Below the pieces are notes generated by a model that worked only from the letters and a program-made list of their open reading frames with translations, was not told the origin of the DNA and did no database searches. A DNA stretch of 64,000 nucleotides from Streptomyces avermitilis MA-4680 = NBRC 14893 (GTDB taxonomy: Bacteria > Actinomycetota > Actinomycetes > Streptomycetales > Streptomycetaceae), in assembly GCF_000009765.2 (NCBI RefSeq), contig NC_003155.5:1984001-2048000 (forward strand), written 5' to 3'. Every line of letters begins with the position of its first letter. The stretch's first letter is position 1. A program made the translations under genes and the position numbers. Shown in pieces: positions 51,637 to 59,559 of the stretch.

Positions 51637-51913
51637 TAGGGGGTACGCGCGCACGCGCACGCGACGTACGGGGGGCGTGCAGGCGAAGCGGGGCGCGGGC
51701 TCGTGCGCGGTCGCCCGGAGTGTCGACACGGGCGATTCCCGGTGCGCGGCACCGGGCACGATCAGGTATCCGGCCGCTCCCGGAGTCCGCTCGGGACCGG
51801 CCGCACGGGCCGTTCCGGGGCACCGGGGTGGGACATGCGGGAAGTCGCGAAGTGCCGGGAGTGCCGGATTCGTACGGCAGACTTGGGCTGGAAGACCGAT
51901 GCGAAGGATGGGT
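51558..51913. other. intergenic region between galE-like and idi
   Basis: Holds the repeat array at its left end, a TGTCGACA palindrome (51721-51728) and the idi promoter. No gene recognised. AGTGCCGG occurs twice in tandem near 51855-51872. Confidence 0.55.
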
Positions 51914-52507
51914 ATGCCGATCACACCTGCCACCTCGACGCACAGTTCGTCGAACGGCACCGCTGAAGCGATCTTGCTGGAGCTGGTCGACGAGAACGGC
52001 ACTACGATCGGCACGGCGGAGAAGCTCGCCGCCCATCAGCCGCCCGGGCAGCTGCACCGGGCGTTCTCCGTGTTCCTCTTCGACGAGCAGGGCCGGCTGC
52101 TGCTGCAACAGCGCGCCCTGGGCAAGTACCACTCCCCCGGCGTCTGGTCGAACACCTGCTGCGGCCACCCCTACCCGGGCGAGGCGCCCTTCGCGGCGGC
52201 CGCCCGGCGGACCCACGAGGAGCTCGGGGTCTCCCCCTCGCTGCTCGCCGAGGCGGGCACGGTCCGCTACAACCACCCGGACCCGGACTCGGGGCTGGTC
52301 GAGCAGGAGTTCAACCACCTCTTCGTCGGGCTGGTGCAGTCCCCGTTGCGCCCCGACGCCGAGGAAATCGGCGACACGGCCTTCGTCACCGCCGCCGAAC
52401 TGGCGGAGCGGCACGCGAAGGACCCGTTCTCCTCATGGTTCATGACCGTCCTGGACGCGGCCCGTCCGGCGGTCCGGGAGCTGACGGGCCCGTCCGCGGG
52501 CTGGTGA
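51914..52507 (+). CDS. idi: isopentenyl-diphosphate delta-isomerase, type I
   Basis: 197-aa Nudix-fold enzyme interconverting IPP and DMAPP, supporting isoprenoid supply for the hopanoid genes nearby. The catalytic cysteine is in WSNTCCGHPYPGE (C82/C83), metal histidines in HRAFSVFLF and YHSPGVW, and the glutamate in LVEQEFNHLFVG. ATG at 51914 begins MPITPATSTHSSSNG, as I recall for Streptomyces Idi; ATG at 51908 is also in frame. Monocistronic. Runs convergently into the GHKL ATPase gene, whose 3' end is part of a repeat. Confidence 0.95.
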   Translation: MPITPATSTHSSSNGTAEAILLELVDENGTTIGTAEKLAAHQPPGQLHRAFSVFLFDEQGRLLLQQRALGKYHSPGVWSNTCCGHPYPGEAPFAAAARRTHEELGVSPSLLAEAGTVRYNHPDPDSGLVEQEFNHLFVGLVQSPLRPDAEEIGDTAFVTAAELAERHAKDPFSSWFMTVLDAARPAVRELTGPSAGW

Positions 52508-52549
52508 GCCGCCGTACCGCGGCGGACGGGAACACACCGGCGGACCAGC

Positions 52550-52603
52550 ACATGCCGACGGGCCAGAACATGCCCACGGGCTAGAACATGCCGACGGGCT
52601 TGA
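52550..52603. repeat. three tandem 18-base copies spanning the stop of the GHKL ATPase gene
   Basis: Units at 52550, 52568 and 52586 follow ACATGCCGACGGGCCAGA with few changes. On the minus strand they read PVGMF-stop, PVGMFW, PVGMCW: the stop TAG (52581-52583) is the position that is TGG in the other copies. Confidence 0.85.
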
Positions 52604-53156
52604 GCGGCACGGCCGCCCAGATCACCTTGCCGCCGCTCGCCGTGTGCTCCACGTCGCACACCCCGCCCGCCTCCCTGGTGATCTCCCGCACCAGAAGCAG
52701 TCCGCGTCCGCCGGTCTGCCCGTGGTCGGCCTCCAGGGCGGTGGGGCGGTAGGGGTGGTTGTCCTCCACGGAGATCCGCAGCCAGTCGGCCCCGACGGCG
52801 ACCTCCACCGCCAGCATCGGTGACAGCAGCGCCGCGTGCCTGACGGCGTTGGTGACCAGTTCGGAGACGATCAGCAGCAGTCCCTGGGCGAGGTCGCGGG
52901 AGACGGGCACGCCCTGACGGGCCAGCAGGTCCCGGACGGCGTGCCGCGCCTGCGGCACCGAGGCGTCGACGGCGGGGGCGGTGTACCGCCAGACCCCCTC
53001 GTACGGCAGCGGGGCGGGAGGTCTCCCGTCGTCGGGCATGTCCGCGCCGCCTTCAGGGCGTGGGCCGGTCCCTCGCCCTTGGTCGTCCATCGTCCGGTCG
53101 CCACCCTCGCGCTCGATTGTCACCACACGTCGAGTGTTGGTAATGCGCTGGTCCAT
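52581..53156 (-). CDS. GHKL ATP-binding protein, RsbW-like anti-sigma/regulatory kinase
   Basis: 191-aa cytosolic protein with an N-terminal disordered lead (about 1-55) and one HATPase_c domain: LIVSELVTNAVRHAALL (N-box), ISVEDNHPYRPTALEAD (G1-like), TGGRGLLLVREITREAG (G2). This is the layout of the many RsbW-like proteins of Streptomyces. Start uncertain: ATG 53156 gives the longest form without a clear ribosome site, ATG 53090 begins MDDQGRGTG. The protein ends PVGMF; the same codons recur after the stop, where TAG is replaced by TGG. No sigma factor or anti-anti-sigma gene is adjacent. Confidence 0.8.
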   Translation of the reverse strand: MDQRITNTRRVVTIEREGGDRTMDDQGRGTGPRPEGGADMPDDGRPPAPLPYEGVWRYTAPAVDASVPQARHAVRDLLARQGVPVSRDLAQGLLLIVSELVTNAVRHAALLSPMLAVEVAVGADWLRISVEDNHPYRPTALEADHGQTGGRGLLLVREITREAGGVCDVEHTASGGKVIWAAVPLKPVGMF

Positions 53157-53349
53157 ACCGAATGACTGAACAGAAATCAGCGATTATCGGCAGATCCCGA
53201 CCGCCTGTGCACGATGGGATCGACCGCGGGATCACCCCTGTCCGTGTCGTGCCGACTTCGGAACTTTTCGGGTTGTACGGGTTTGGAGGGGGGAGAGAGC
53301 CCGCCCCTCCTCGATCCGGCGTTCGGCGGGTGCGGATAGCATCCGGCAC

Positions 53350-54099
53350 ATGGAGCCGCAGCTGCTGCACAGCGTCGCCGACGGGGTGGCCACCGTTGTC
53401 ATCCACCACCCGGCCAAGCGCAATGCCATGACCGCGGGCATGTGGCGGGCGTTGCCGTCCCTGCTGGACGAGTTGGCCTCCGACACCGCCGTGAACGCGC
53501 TGGTGCTCACCGGCCAGGGCGACACGTTCTGCGCCGGTGCCGACATCTCGACCCTGCTGGACTCACCGGACGAGGCGCAGGCGCTGGCCGCGCGGGCCGA
53601 GGAGTCGCTCGCGGCCTTCCCCAAGCCGACCCTGGCGGCGGTCCGCGGATACTGCGTGGGCGGCGGTTCCCAGCTCGCGGCGGCCTGCGATCTGCGGTTC
53701 GCCGAGGCGGGGTCCCTGTTCGGGGTGACGCCGGCGAAACTCGGGATCGTCTATCCGGCCTCCGCCACTCGCCGACTGGTGTCGCTGGTGGGGCCGGCCA
53801 CCGCCAAGTACCTGCTGTTCTCCGGCGAGTTGATCGACGCGGAGCGGGCGCTGCGCACGGGCTTCGTCGACGAGGTGCTGCCCGAGGGACAGCTCGACAA
53901 GCGGGTGGCCGAGTTCACCCGCGTACTGACCGCGCGTTCGCAGCTGACGCAGGCGGCGGCCAAGGAGTTCGCGAACGGACGCGCGGACCGGGACACGTAC
54001 TGGGCACAGCAGGCGCGCGGCAGCGGCGACACCGCGGAGGGGGTCGCCGCCTTCCTGGAGCACCGCCGGCCGCGCTTCACCTGGACTACGTCAGGATGA
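53350..54099 (+). CDS. enoyl-CoA hydratase/isomerase family protein
   Basis: 249-aa crotonase-fold enzyme. Oxyanion-hole blocks are FCAGADISTLLD and GYCVGGGSQLAAACDLRFA; the usual first catalytic glutamate region reads VTPAKLGIVYPAS, lacking the paired Glu of classical hydratases, so an isomerase, hydrolase or lyase activity is possible. ATG at 53350 follows TAGCAT (53337-53342) by seven bases, without Shine-Dalgarno, suggesting a leaderless message. The 3' end overlaps the convergent DJ-1 gene by 14 bases. Confidence 0.85.
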   Translation: MEPQLLHSVADGVATVVIHHPAKRNAMTAGMWRALPSLLDELASDTAVNALVLTGQGDTFCAGADISTLLDSPDEAQALAARAEESLAAFPKPTLAAVRGYCVGGGSQLAAACDLRFAEAGSLFGVTPAKLGIVYPASATRRLVSLVGPATAKYLLFSGELIDAERALRTGFVDEVLPEGQLDKRVAEFTRVLTARSQLTQAAAKEFANGRADRDTYWAQQARGSGDTAEGVAAFLEHRRPRFTWTTSG

Positions 54100-54721
54100 A
54101 GCGGCTGCTGGTGCGGAACTCCTCGACGAGGTGGGCGGGCGCCTTCTGCGGGGACCCCGCGTCGTAGGGCGGCTGCGGGTCGTACTCCGTCAACAGCTGT
54201 ACGGCCTGGGCGTGTTCGTCGCCCGCGATGCGGCCGAGCAGGGCGAGCCCCATGTCGATGCCGGAGGACACACCGGCGGCGGTGACGTACTTGCCGTCGA
54301 ACACGACCCGCTCCCCGGTCGGTGCGGCGCCGAACCGGTCGAGGAGGTCCAGGGCCAGCCAGTGCGAGGTGGCGCGGCGCCCCTTCAGCAGGCCGGCCGC
54401 GGCGAGCAGCAGTGAGCCGGTGCACACGGACGTGGTCCAGGTGCTGCTCGCGTCGGCGGCCCGCAACCAGTCGAGGAGGACCCCGTTCTCCATCTGCGCG
54501 GTCTGGCCGGGCCCGCCGGGAACCACCACGAGGTCGGGGCTCGGCACCTCGGCCAGGCTCTTGTCGGCGGTGAGCGCGAGGGCTCCGGTGTCGGCGCGGA
54601 CGGGCCCGGTCCGCTCGGCGACGAAGACGGTCTCCGCGCCGGGGAGGCGGCCCAGGATCTCGTACGGGCCCACGGCGTCGAGGGCGGTGAAGCGGTCGTA
54701 GAGGACGATCGCGATCTGCAT
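54086..54721 (-). CDS. DJ-1/PfpI family protein
   Basis: 211-aa class I glutamine-amidotransferase-like protein. Nucleophile elbow SVCTGSLLLAAAG (C100), VVPGGPGQTAQ near 68 and HW in RATSHWLALDLL. Such proteins are isonitrile hydratases, deglycases or chaperone-like; which one is not clear. ATG at 54721 follows GAAGGGA. A 15-base tandem duplication supplies a second identical ribosome site plus ATG five codons upstream (54736). It sits downstream of an AraC regulator with a DJ-1 domain, 25 bases apart, probably co-transcribed. Confidence 0.85.
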   Translation of the reverse strand: MQIAIVLYDRFTALDAVGPYEILGRLPGAETVFVAERTGPVRADTGALALTADKSLAEVPSPDLVVVPGGPGQTAQMENGVLLDWLRAADASSTWTTSVCTGSLLLAAAGLLKGRRATSHWLALDLLDRFGAAPTGERVVFDGKYVTAAGVSSGIDMGLALLGRIAGDEHAQAVQLLTEYDPQPPYDAGSPQKAPAHLVEEFRTSSRFILT

Positions 54722-54751
54722 GGGGTTCCCTTCCATGGAGTTCCCTTCAGC
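54722..54751. repeat. tandem duplication of a ribosome site and start codon
   Basis: On the minus strand GAAGGGAACTCCATG is followed directly by GAAGGGAACCCCATG, one mismatch in 15, ending at the DJ-1 gene start (the second ATG reaches base 54719). Both ATGs are in frame. Confidence 0.8.
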
Positions 54752-55700
54752 GGGTGACGGTGGTGTGGAAACGGCGCCGGTACTCGGCCGGCGCCGTGCC
54801 GAGCGCCCTGACGAAAGCGCGGCGCATGGCCTCCGGCGTGCCGTAGCCGCAGGCACGGGAGATCTCCTCGACGCCGTCCGCGGTGTCCTCCAGCAGGCGC
54901 CGGGCGTGTTCGAGGCGGACCCCGTCGACGTACCGGCCGGGGGTCGTGCCCGTCTCGGCCTGGAAGGCGCGGGCGAAGTGGCGGGGCGAGAGCCGGGCGC
55001 GGGCGGCGAGCGACTCGACCGTGAGGTCGTCGCCGGGGTGTTCGGTGATCCACTGCTGGACCTCCCGCAGCGGTGCGCGCTGCGCGGTCTGTGCGGCGAG
55101 CTGGGCACTGAACTGGGCCTGGTTCCCGGGCCGTCGCAGGAAGACGACCAGGTGGCGGGCCACCAAGAGCGCGACATCACGGCCCAGGTCCTCCTCGACG
55201 AGGGCGAGGGCGAGGTCGATGCCGGCGGTGACGCCCGCCGAGGTGGCGATGTGTCCGTCGCGTACGTAGATGGGGTCGGCGTCGACCTCGACCGCCGGGT
55301 GGTCGCGGGCGAGCTGGTCGCAGTACGCCCAGTGGGTCGTGGCCCGGCGCCCGTCCAGGAGGCCCGCCTCGGCGAGCAGGACGGCGCCGGTGCAGACGGA
55401 GACCAGGCGCTCGGCACGGGGGCCGTGGGCGCGCAGCCAGTCCACCAGGCGGGGGTCGGGGCGGCGGGTGCCGTTGCCGCCGGGTACGAGCAGGGTGTGC
55501 GCGGCGGGGGCCTCGGTGAGGGAGTGGTCCGGGACGAGCGCGAGGCCGCTGGAGGTGCGCACGGGCGCGCCGTCCAGGGACGCCGTACGGATGCGGTAGG
55601 TACCGCCGGAGTGTGCCTCCGCGCCCGCGAAGACCTCCAGCGGGCCGGTGACGTCAAGGCTCTGCACGTCGTCGAACAGGACGACCACAACGGTGCGCAT
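54747..55700 (-). CDS. GlxA-family AraC regulator with DJ-1/PfpI domain
   Basis: 317-aa regulator: N-terminal DJ-1-like ligand domain (about 1-190; LFDDVQSLDVTGPLEVFAGA, LLVPGGNGTRR, SVCTGAVLLAEAGLL) fused to an AraC double helix-turn-helix (about 215-317; DDLTVESLAARARLSPRHFARAFQAETGTTPGRYV and GVEEISRACGYGTPEAMRRAFVRALGTAPAEYRRRF). ATG at 55700; the longer frame to 55865 is shadow. It probably senses a small molecule and activates the adjacent DJ-1 enzyme gene. Promoter region faces an SCO6745-like gene with a shared palindrome at 55786-55801. Confidence 0.88.
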   Translation of the reverse strand: MRTVVVVLFDDVQSLDVTGPLEVFAGAEAHSGGTYRIRTASLDGAPVRTSSGLALVPDHSLTEAPAAHTLLVPGGNGTRRPDPRLVDWLRAHGPRAERLVSVCTGAVLLAEAGLLDGRRATTHWAYCDQLARDHPAVEVDADPIYVRDGHIATSAGVTAGIDLALALVEEDLGRDVALLVARHLVVFLRRPGNQAQFSAQLAAQTAQRAPLREVQQWITEHPGDDLTVESLAARARLSPRHFARAFQAETGTTPGRYVDGVRLEHARRLLEDTADGVEEISRACGYGTPEAMRRAFVRALGTAPAEYRRRFHTTVTR

Positions 55701-55785
55701 GCCTTCGATTCTTGGCGGGCCGCCGGATGGCCGCAAGGACGAGTACCCCACCTTTCCTGCCAAGGGACGCCCCGCCTTCCATGCA

Positions 55786-55801
55786 TACTGACCAGTCGGT
55801 A
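55786..55801. promoter_or_regulatory. candidate operator between divergent AraC and SCO6745-type genes
   Basis: TACTGACCAGTCGGTA matches its own reverse complement at 12 of 16 positions. It lies 12 bases before the likely start of the plus-strand gene and 86 bases before the AraC start. It shares TACTGAC with the 20480 site. Confidence 0.4.
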
Positions 55802-55812
55802 ACCTGCGGGGC

Positions 55813-56679
55813 CTGACCACTCCCCTCCCAGAGCGCGCCGCGCGGCGCTGCCACAACGTCATCAACCCGCTGCACTCGGCGCACTACTTCTCGCCCGATC
55901 TGGGGCGGGAGATGGCCGCCGTCGGTGTCGGGGACGTCCAGGCCGCCTACTTCGCGGCGCGGGCCGCGGCCATGGGGCCGGTGGGCGCCGGCGTGGTGAC
56001 GGCGACGTTCCACAACTTCCGCCACGAGCTGGTCGCCGCGCATGTGCCCGGGGTGTGGGGGACGGCCTCTCCCGAGGTGGTGCTGGCGGCACGCGCGCGT
56101 GCCGTCGACGCCACACTGCGGCGGCTGCTCGGCGCGGAGCTGCTCGCCGCCGAGGAGGTGGCCGAGGCGGCGGAGCTGGCGCTGCGCGCGACCGAGGCGT
56201 GTTCCAGGAACGCGCGCCCCCTGTACGCCGCGCACGCCGACCTGCCGGTGCCCGACGCGCCGCACCTGGCGCTCTGGCACGCGGCCACCCTGCTGCGCGA
56301 GCACCGCGGGGACGGTCACCTCACCGTGCTGCTCGGTGCGGAACTGGACCCGGTGGAGGCGCTGGTCAGCCACACGGCGACCGGCAAGGGCATGGCGCCG
56401 AAGTGGGCCCTCGCCACCCGCGGCTGGAGCCAGGAGCACTGGGAGGCCGCCGTTCTGCGGCTGCGCGAGCGCGGACTGCTCGACGCGGAGGGCGAGTTGA
56501 CCGAGGCCGGAACCGCCCTGCGCAAGGAGATCGAGGCGCAGACGGACCGGATCGACCGTGCGCCGTACGAGCACCTCGGCGCCGCGGGCGTGGCACGGCT
56601 CACGGAGCTGGCGGCGGGGCTGCTGAGCAGGGCGATGGCGGCGGGCGCGTTCCCCACAGGCATGATCGGCAAGAGTTGA
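55813..56679 (+). CDS. SCO6745-type conserved protein, probable CTG start
   Basis: 288-aa helical protein of a family conserved in actinomycetes (SCO6745 type), function unknown. The first ATG in frame is 55912, but strongly conserved-looking coding sequence precedes it: ERAARRCHNVINPLHSAHYF and SPDLGREM. In that frame the only options after the in-frame TGA (55789-55791) are CTG at 55804 or 55813. I choose 55813, just downstream of a palindromic promoter site. Composition: many Ala/Glu/Leu helices, no transmembrane segment. The GMIGKS end is typical of the family. Confidence 0.72.
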   Translation: MTTPLPERAARRCHNVINPLHSAHYFSPDLGREMAAVGVGDVQAAYFAARAAAMGPVGAGVVTATFHNFRHELVAAHVPGVWGTASPEVVLAARARAVDATLRRLLGAELLAAEEVAEAAELALRATEACSRNARPLYAAHADLPVPDAPHLALWHAATLLREHRGDGHLTVLLGAELDPVEALVSHTATGKGMAPKWALATRGWSQEHWEAAVLRLRERGLLDAEGELTEAGTALRKEIEAQTDRIDRAPYEHLGAAGVARLTELAAGLLSRAMAAGAFPTGMIGKS

Positions 56680-56689
56680 GGTACACGTT

Positions 56690-56718
56690 CCTCTCCCGGG
56701 CCGACGGTCCGGGAGAGG
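56690..56718. terminator. hairpin between SCO6745-type and LPFR genes
   Basis: CCTCTCCCGG and CCGGGAGAGG form a perfect 10-bp stem with a nine-base loop, starting 11 bases after the stop. It ends 13 bases before the next start, so it may terminate the first gene or affect translation of the second. Confidence 0.65.
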
Positions 56719-56731
56719 AAAGGGGAAGTTC

Positions 56732-56857
56732 GTGTTCCGAGCAATCGCAGACGTGTTCCGGCAGATCGGCGGCGCCATCGCCACGGTGGTGACACTGCCC
56801 TTCAGGGCCCTGGCCCGGCTGTTCGGCGGCGCCTCCACCGCGACCCGCCGCGGGTGA
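56732..56857 (+). CDS. 41-aa LPFR motif small protein
   Basis: Small gene starting at GTG 56732 with AGGGGAAG upstream. The product begins VFRAIADVFRQIGGAIATVV and contains TLPFRALARLFGG, ending TATRRG: an amphipathic helix followed by the LPFR motif and a basic end. Small proteins with this motif are known from Streptomyces genomes; function unknown. Strong third-position GC and a good ribosome site support coding. Membrane association is likely from the hydrophobic face. Confidence 0.75.
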   Translation: MFRAIADVFRQIGGAIATVVTLPFRALARLFGGASTATRRG

Positions 56858-56960
56858 CACACCCGCCGCGCCCGGCCCACCGCGCCGCCCTGATCCCCCA
56901 TTGTCGGTGTCACCTGCCACAATTGCCGCGCAACCTCAGTGGAGAAGGCGGTACGGGATC

Positions 56961-59393
56961 GTGACGACACCCCTCGTAGGGTCCATCGAAGGCAGGATCG
57001 CGGAGGAGCTCGGCGTACGGGAGCGGCAGGTGAAGGCGGCCGTCGACTTGCTCGACGGCGGTTCGACGGTGCCCTTCATCGCCCGCTACCGCAAGGAAGC
57101 GACCGAGATGCTCGACGACGCGCAGCTGCGCACGCTCGAGGAGCGGCTGCGCTACCTGCGGGAGCTGGAGGAGCGGCGCACGGCGATCCTGGAGTCGGTG
57201 CGCGAGCAGGGCAAGCTCACCGCGGAGGTGGAGGCCCAGATCCGCGGTGCCGAGACCAAGGCCCGCCTGGAGGACATCTACCTGCCGTTCAAGCCCAAGC
57301 GGCGCACGAAGGCGCAGATCGCCCGGGAGGCGGGCCTCGAGCCGCTGGCCGAGGGTCTGCTCGGCGACCCGTCGGTCGACCCGGCGGCGGCAGCAGCCGC
57401 CTTCGTCGACGCCGACAAGGGCGTCGCCGACCCGCAGGCCGCACTCGACGGCGCGCGCTCCATCCTCACCGAGCGGTTCTCGGAGGACGCCGACCTGATC
57501 GGCGAGCTGCGCGAGCGCATGTGGGTGCGCGGGCGCCTCGCCGCCAAGGTGCGGGACGGCAAGGAGGAGACGGGCGCCAAGTTCGCCGACTACTTCGACT
57601 TCGCCGAGCCCTTCACCGAGCTGCCCTCGCACCGCATCCTCGCGATGCTGCGCGGCGAGAAGGAGGACGTTCTCGACCTCGTCCTGGAGCCCGAGGAGCC
57701 CTCCGAGCAGCCCGGGCCGTCCTCGTACGAGGGAATCGTCGCCCACCGCTTCGGGATCGCCGACCGCGGGCGCCCGGGTGACAAGTGGCTGGGCGACACG
57801 GTCCGCTGGGCCTGGCGCACCCGCATCCTGGTGCACCTCGGGATCGACCTGCGGCTGCGGCTGCGGACGGCCGCCGAGGACGAGGCGGTCAATGTCTTCG
57901 CGGCGAACCTGCGCGACCTGCTGCTCGCCGCCCCCGCCGGTACCCGCGCGACGCTCGGGCTCGACCCCGGGTTCCGTACGGGTGTGAAGGTCGCCGTCGT
58001 GGACGCGACCGGCAAGGTCGTCGCCACGGACGTCATCCACCCGCACGTCCCGGCGAACAAGTGGGACGAGGCCCTGGCCAAGCTGGCCCGCCTCGCCAAG
58101 GAGCACGCGGTCGAACTGATCGCGATCGGCAACGGCACGGCGTCCCGCGAGACCGACAAGCTCGCCGGTGAACTCATCACCCGGCACCCGGAGTTGCAGC
58201 TCACCAAGGTGATGGTCTCCGAGGCGGGGGCTTCCGTGTACTCGGCGTCGGCGTTCGCCTCGCAGGAGCTGCCCGGCATGGATGTGTCGCTGCGCGGTGC
58301 CGTCTCCATCGCACGCCGGCTCCAGGACCCGCTCGCCGAGCTGGTGAAGATCGACCCGAAGTCGATCGGTGTCGGGCAGTACCAGCACGACCTGTCCGAG
58401 GTGAAGCTGTCGCGCTCGCTCGACGCGGTCGTCGAGGACTGTGTGAACGGCGTCGGTGTGGACGTGAACACGGCCTCCGCGCCCCTGCTCGCGCGGGTGT
58501 CCGGGATCTCCTCCGGCCTCGCGGAGAACATCGTGGCGCATCGGGACGCGAACGGCCCGTTCACGTCCCGGACGAAGCTGAAGGGCGTGGCCCGCCTCGG
58601 TCCGAAGGCGTACGAGCAGTGTGCGGGCTTCCTGCGTATCCGGGGCGGCGACGACCCCCTGGACGCGTCCAGCGTGCACCCCGAGGCGTATCCGGTGGTG
58701 CGGCGCATGGTGAAGTCGGCGGGCAGCGAGGTCGCCTCGCTGATCGGCAACTCCGGTGTGCTGCGCTCGCTGCGGCCGGACGACTTCGTGGACGAGACCT
58801 TCGGTCTGCCGACCGTGAGCGACATCCTGAGGGAGCTGGAGAAGCCCGGGCGCGACCCGCGGCCCGCGTTCAAGACGGCCACCTTCAAGGAGGGCGTCGA
58901 GAAGATCTCCGACCTGGCGTCCGGGATGGTGCTGGAAGGTGTCGTCACGAATGTCGCCGCGTTCGGGGCGTTCGTGGACATCGGTGTGCACCAGGACGGC
59001 CTGGTCCATGTCTCCGCCATGTCCAAGACGTTCGTCAAGGACCCGCGGGACGTGGTGAAGCCGGGCGACATCGTCAAGGTGAAGGTGCTGGACATCGACA
59101 TCCCGCGCAAGCGGATCTCGCTGACGCTGCGCCTCGACGACGAGGCGGCGGCGTCCGAGGGCCGGCAGGACCAGCAGGGCCAGGGCGGCGGCGGTCGTCA
59201 GCAGCGCGGGGCCGGCCGGCCGCCTCAGCAGCGGCAACAGCAGCAACGGCAACAGCAGCCGCAGCGCCAGGGCCGGGCCGGCGGGGGTGGCGGCGGGGGC
59301 GGTTCACGTCAGGCTCCGCCGCCGGCCAACAGTGCGATGGCGGACGCCCTGCGCCGGGCCGGGCTCGTCGACCCCAAGCGGGGCAAGGGCTGA
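56961..59393 (+). CDS. tex: Tex-family RNA-binding transcriptional accessory protein
   Basis: 810-aa protein. Order: N-terminal helical Tex domain (VPFIARYRKEATEMLDD near 35), YqgF/RNase H-like domain (TLGLDPGFRTGVKVAVVDATGKVV near 335), helix-hairpin-helix region (GVDVNTASAPLLARVSGISSGLAENIV near 500), S1 RNA-binding domain (GMVLEGVVTNVAAFGAFVDIGVHQDGLVHVS near 655-720) and a Gln/Gly/Arg-rich tail (about 735-795). GTG at 56961 begins VTTPLVGSIEGRIAEELGV; the earlier frame start at 56901 is not conserved. Nucleic-acid binding in transcription/decay. The Q-rich tail is a local low-complexity expansion. Confidence 0.93.
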   Translation: MTTPLVGSIEGRIAEELGVRERQVKAAVDLLDGGSTVPFIARYRKEATEMLDDAQLRTLEERLRYLRELEERRTAILESVREQGKLTAEVEAQIRGAETKARLEDIYLPFKPKRRTKAQIAREAGLEPLAEGLLGDPSVDPAAAAAAFVDADKGVADPQAALDGARSILTERFSEDADLIGELRERMWVRGRLAAKVRDGKEETGAKFADYFDFAEPFTELPSHRILAMLRGEKEDVLDLVLEPEEPSEQPGPSSYEGIVAHRFGIADRGRPGDKWLGDTVRWAWRTRILVHLGIDLRLRLRTAAEDEAVNVFAANLRDLLLAAPAGTRATLGLDPGFRTGVKVAVVDATGKVVATDVIHPHVPANKWDEALAKLARLAKEHAVELIAIGNGTASRETDKLAGELITRHPELQLTKVMVSEAGASVYSASAFASQELPGMDVSLRGAVSIARRLQDPLAELVKIDPKSIGVGQYQHDLSEVKLSRSLDAVVEDCVNGVGVDVNTASAPLLARVSGISSGLAENIVAHRDANGPFTSRTKLKGVARLGPKAYEQCAGFLRIRGGDDPLDASSVHPEAYPVVRRMVKSAGSEVASLIGNSGVLRSLRPDDFVDETFGLPTVSDILRELEKPGRDPRPAFKTATFKEGVEKISDLASGMVLEGVVTNVAAFGAFVDIGVHQDGLVHVSAMSKTFVKDPRDVVKPGDIVKVKVLDIDIPRKRISLTLRLDDEAAASEGRQDQQGQGGGGRQQRGAGRPPQQRQQQQRQQQPQRQGRAGGGGGGGGSRQAPPPANSAMADALRRAGLVDPKRGKG

Positions 59394-59400
59394 GCGGCAG

Positions 59401-59440
59401 GGGCCCGGGCCGCCCGGTACGCCACCGGGGGCCCGGGCCC
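59401..59440 (+). terminator. terminator after tex
   Basis: GGGCCCGGGC...CCCGGT pairs with ACCGGG...GCCCGGGCCC, with a two-base bulge, eight bases after the stop. Confidence 0.7.
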
Positions 59441-59491
59441 ACGGTGCCCGTTCGGTGACGGCACCGGCGGTTCGGGCCCGCTCCGCTCCAG

Positions 59492-59559
59492 CCCCGCTTC
59501 AGCGCTCGCCCCGCTTCAGCGCTCGCCCCGCTTCAGGGCCCGCCCCGCTTCAGCGCTCG
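59492..59559. repeat. four tandem 17-base copies spanning the stop of the ABC-F gene
   Basis: CCCCGCTTCAGCGCTCG occurs at 59492, 59509 and 59543 exactly, with a variant at 59526. The last copy contains the stop (59550-59552) and last codons of the ABC-F gene; the others lie beyond it. Confidence 0.9.

Noticed and set aside
56910..59252. A 780-codon minus-strand open frame
   Set aside because: Complete antisense of tex, His/Arg/Gly-rich, no recognisable motif.
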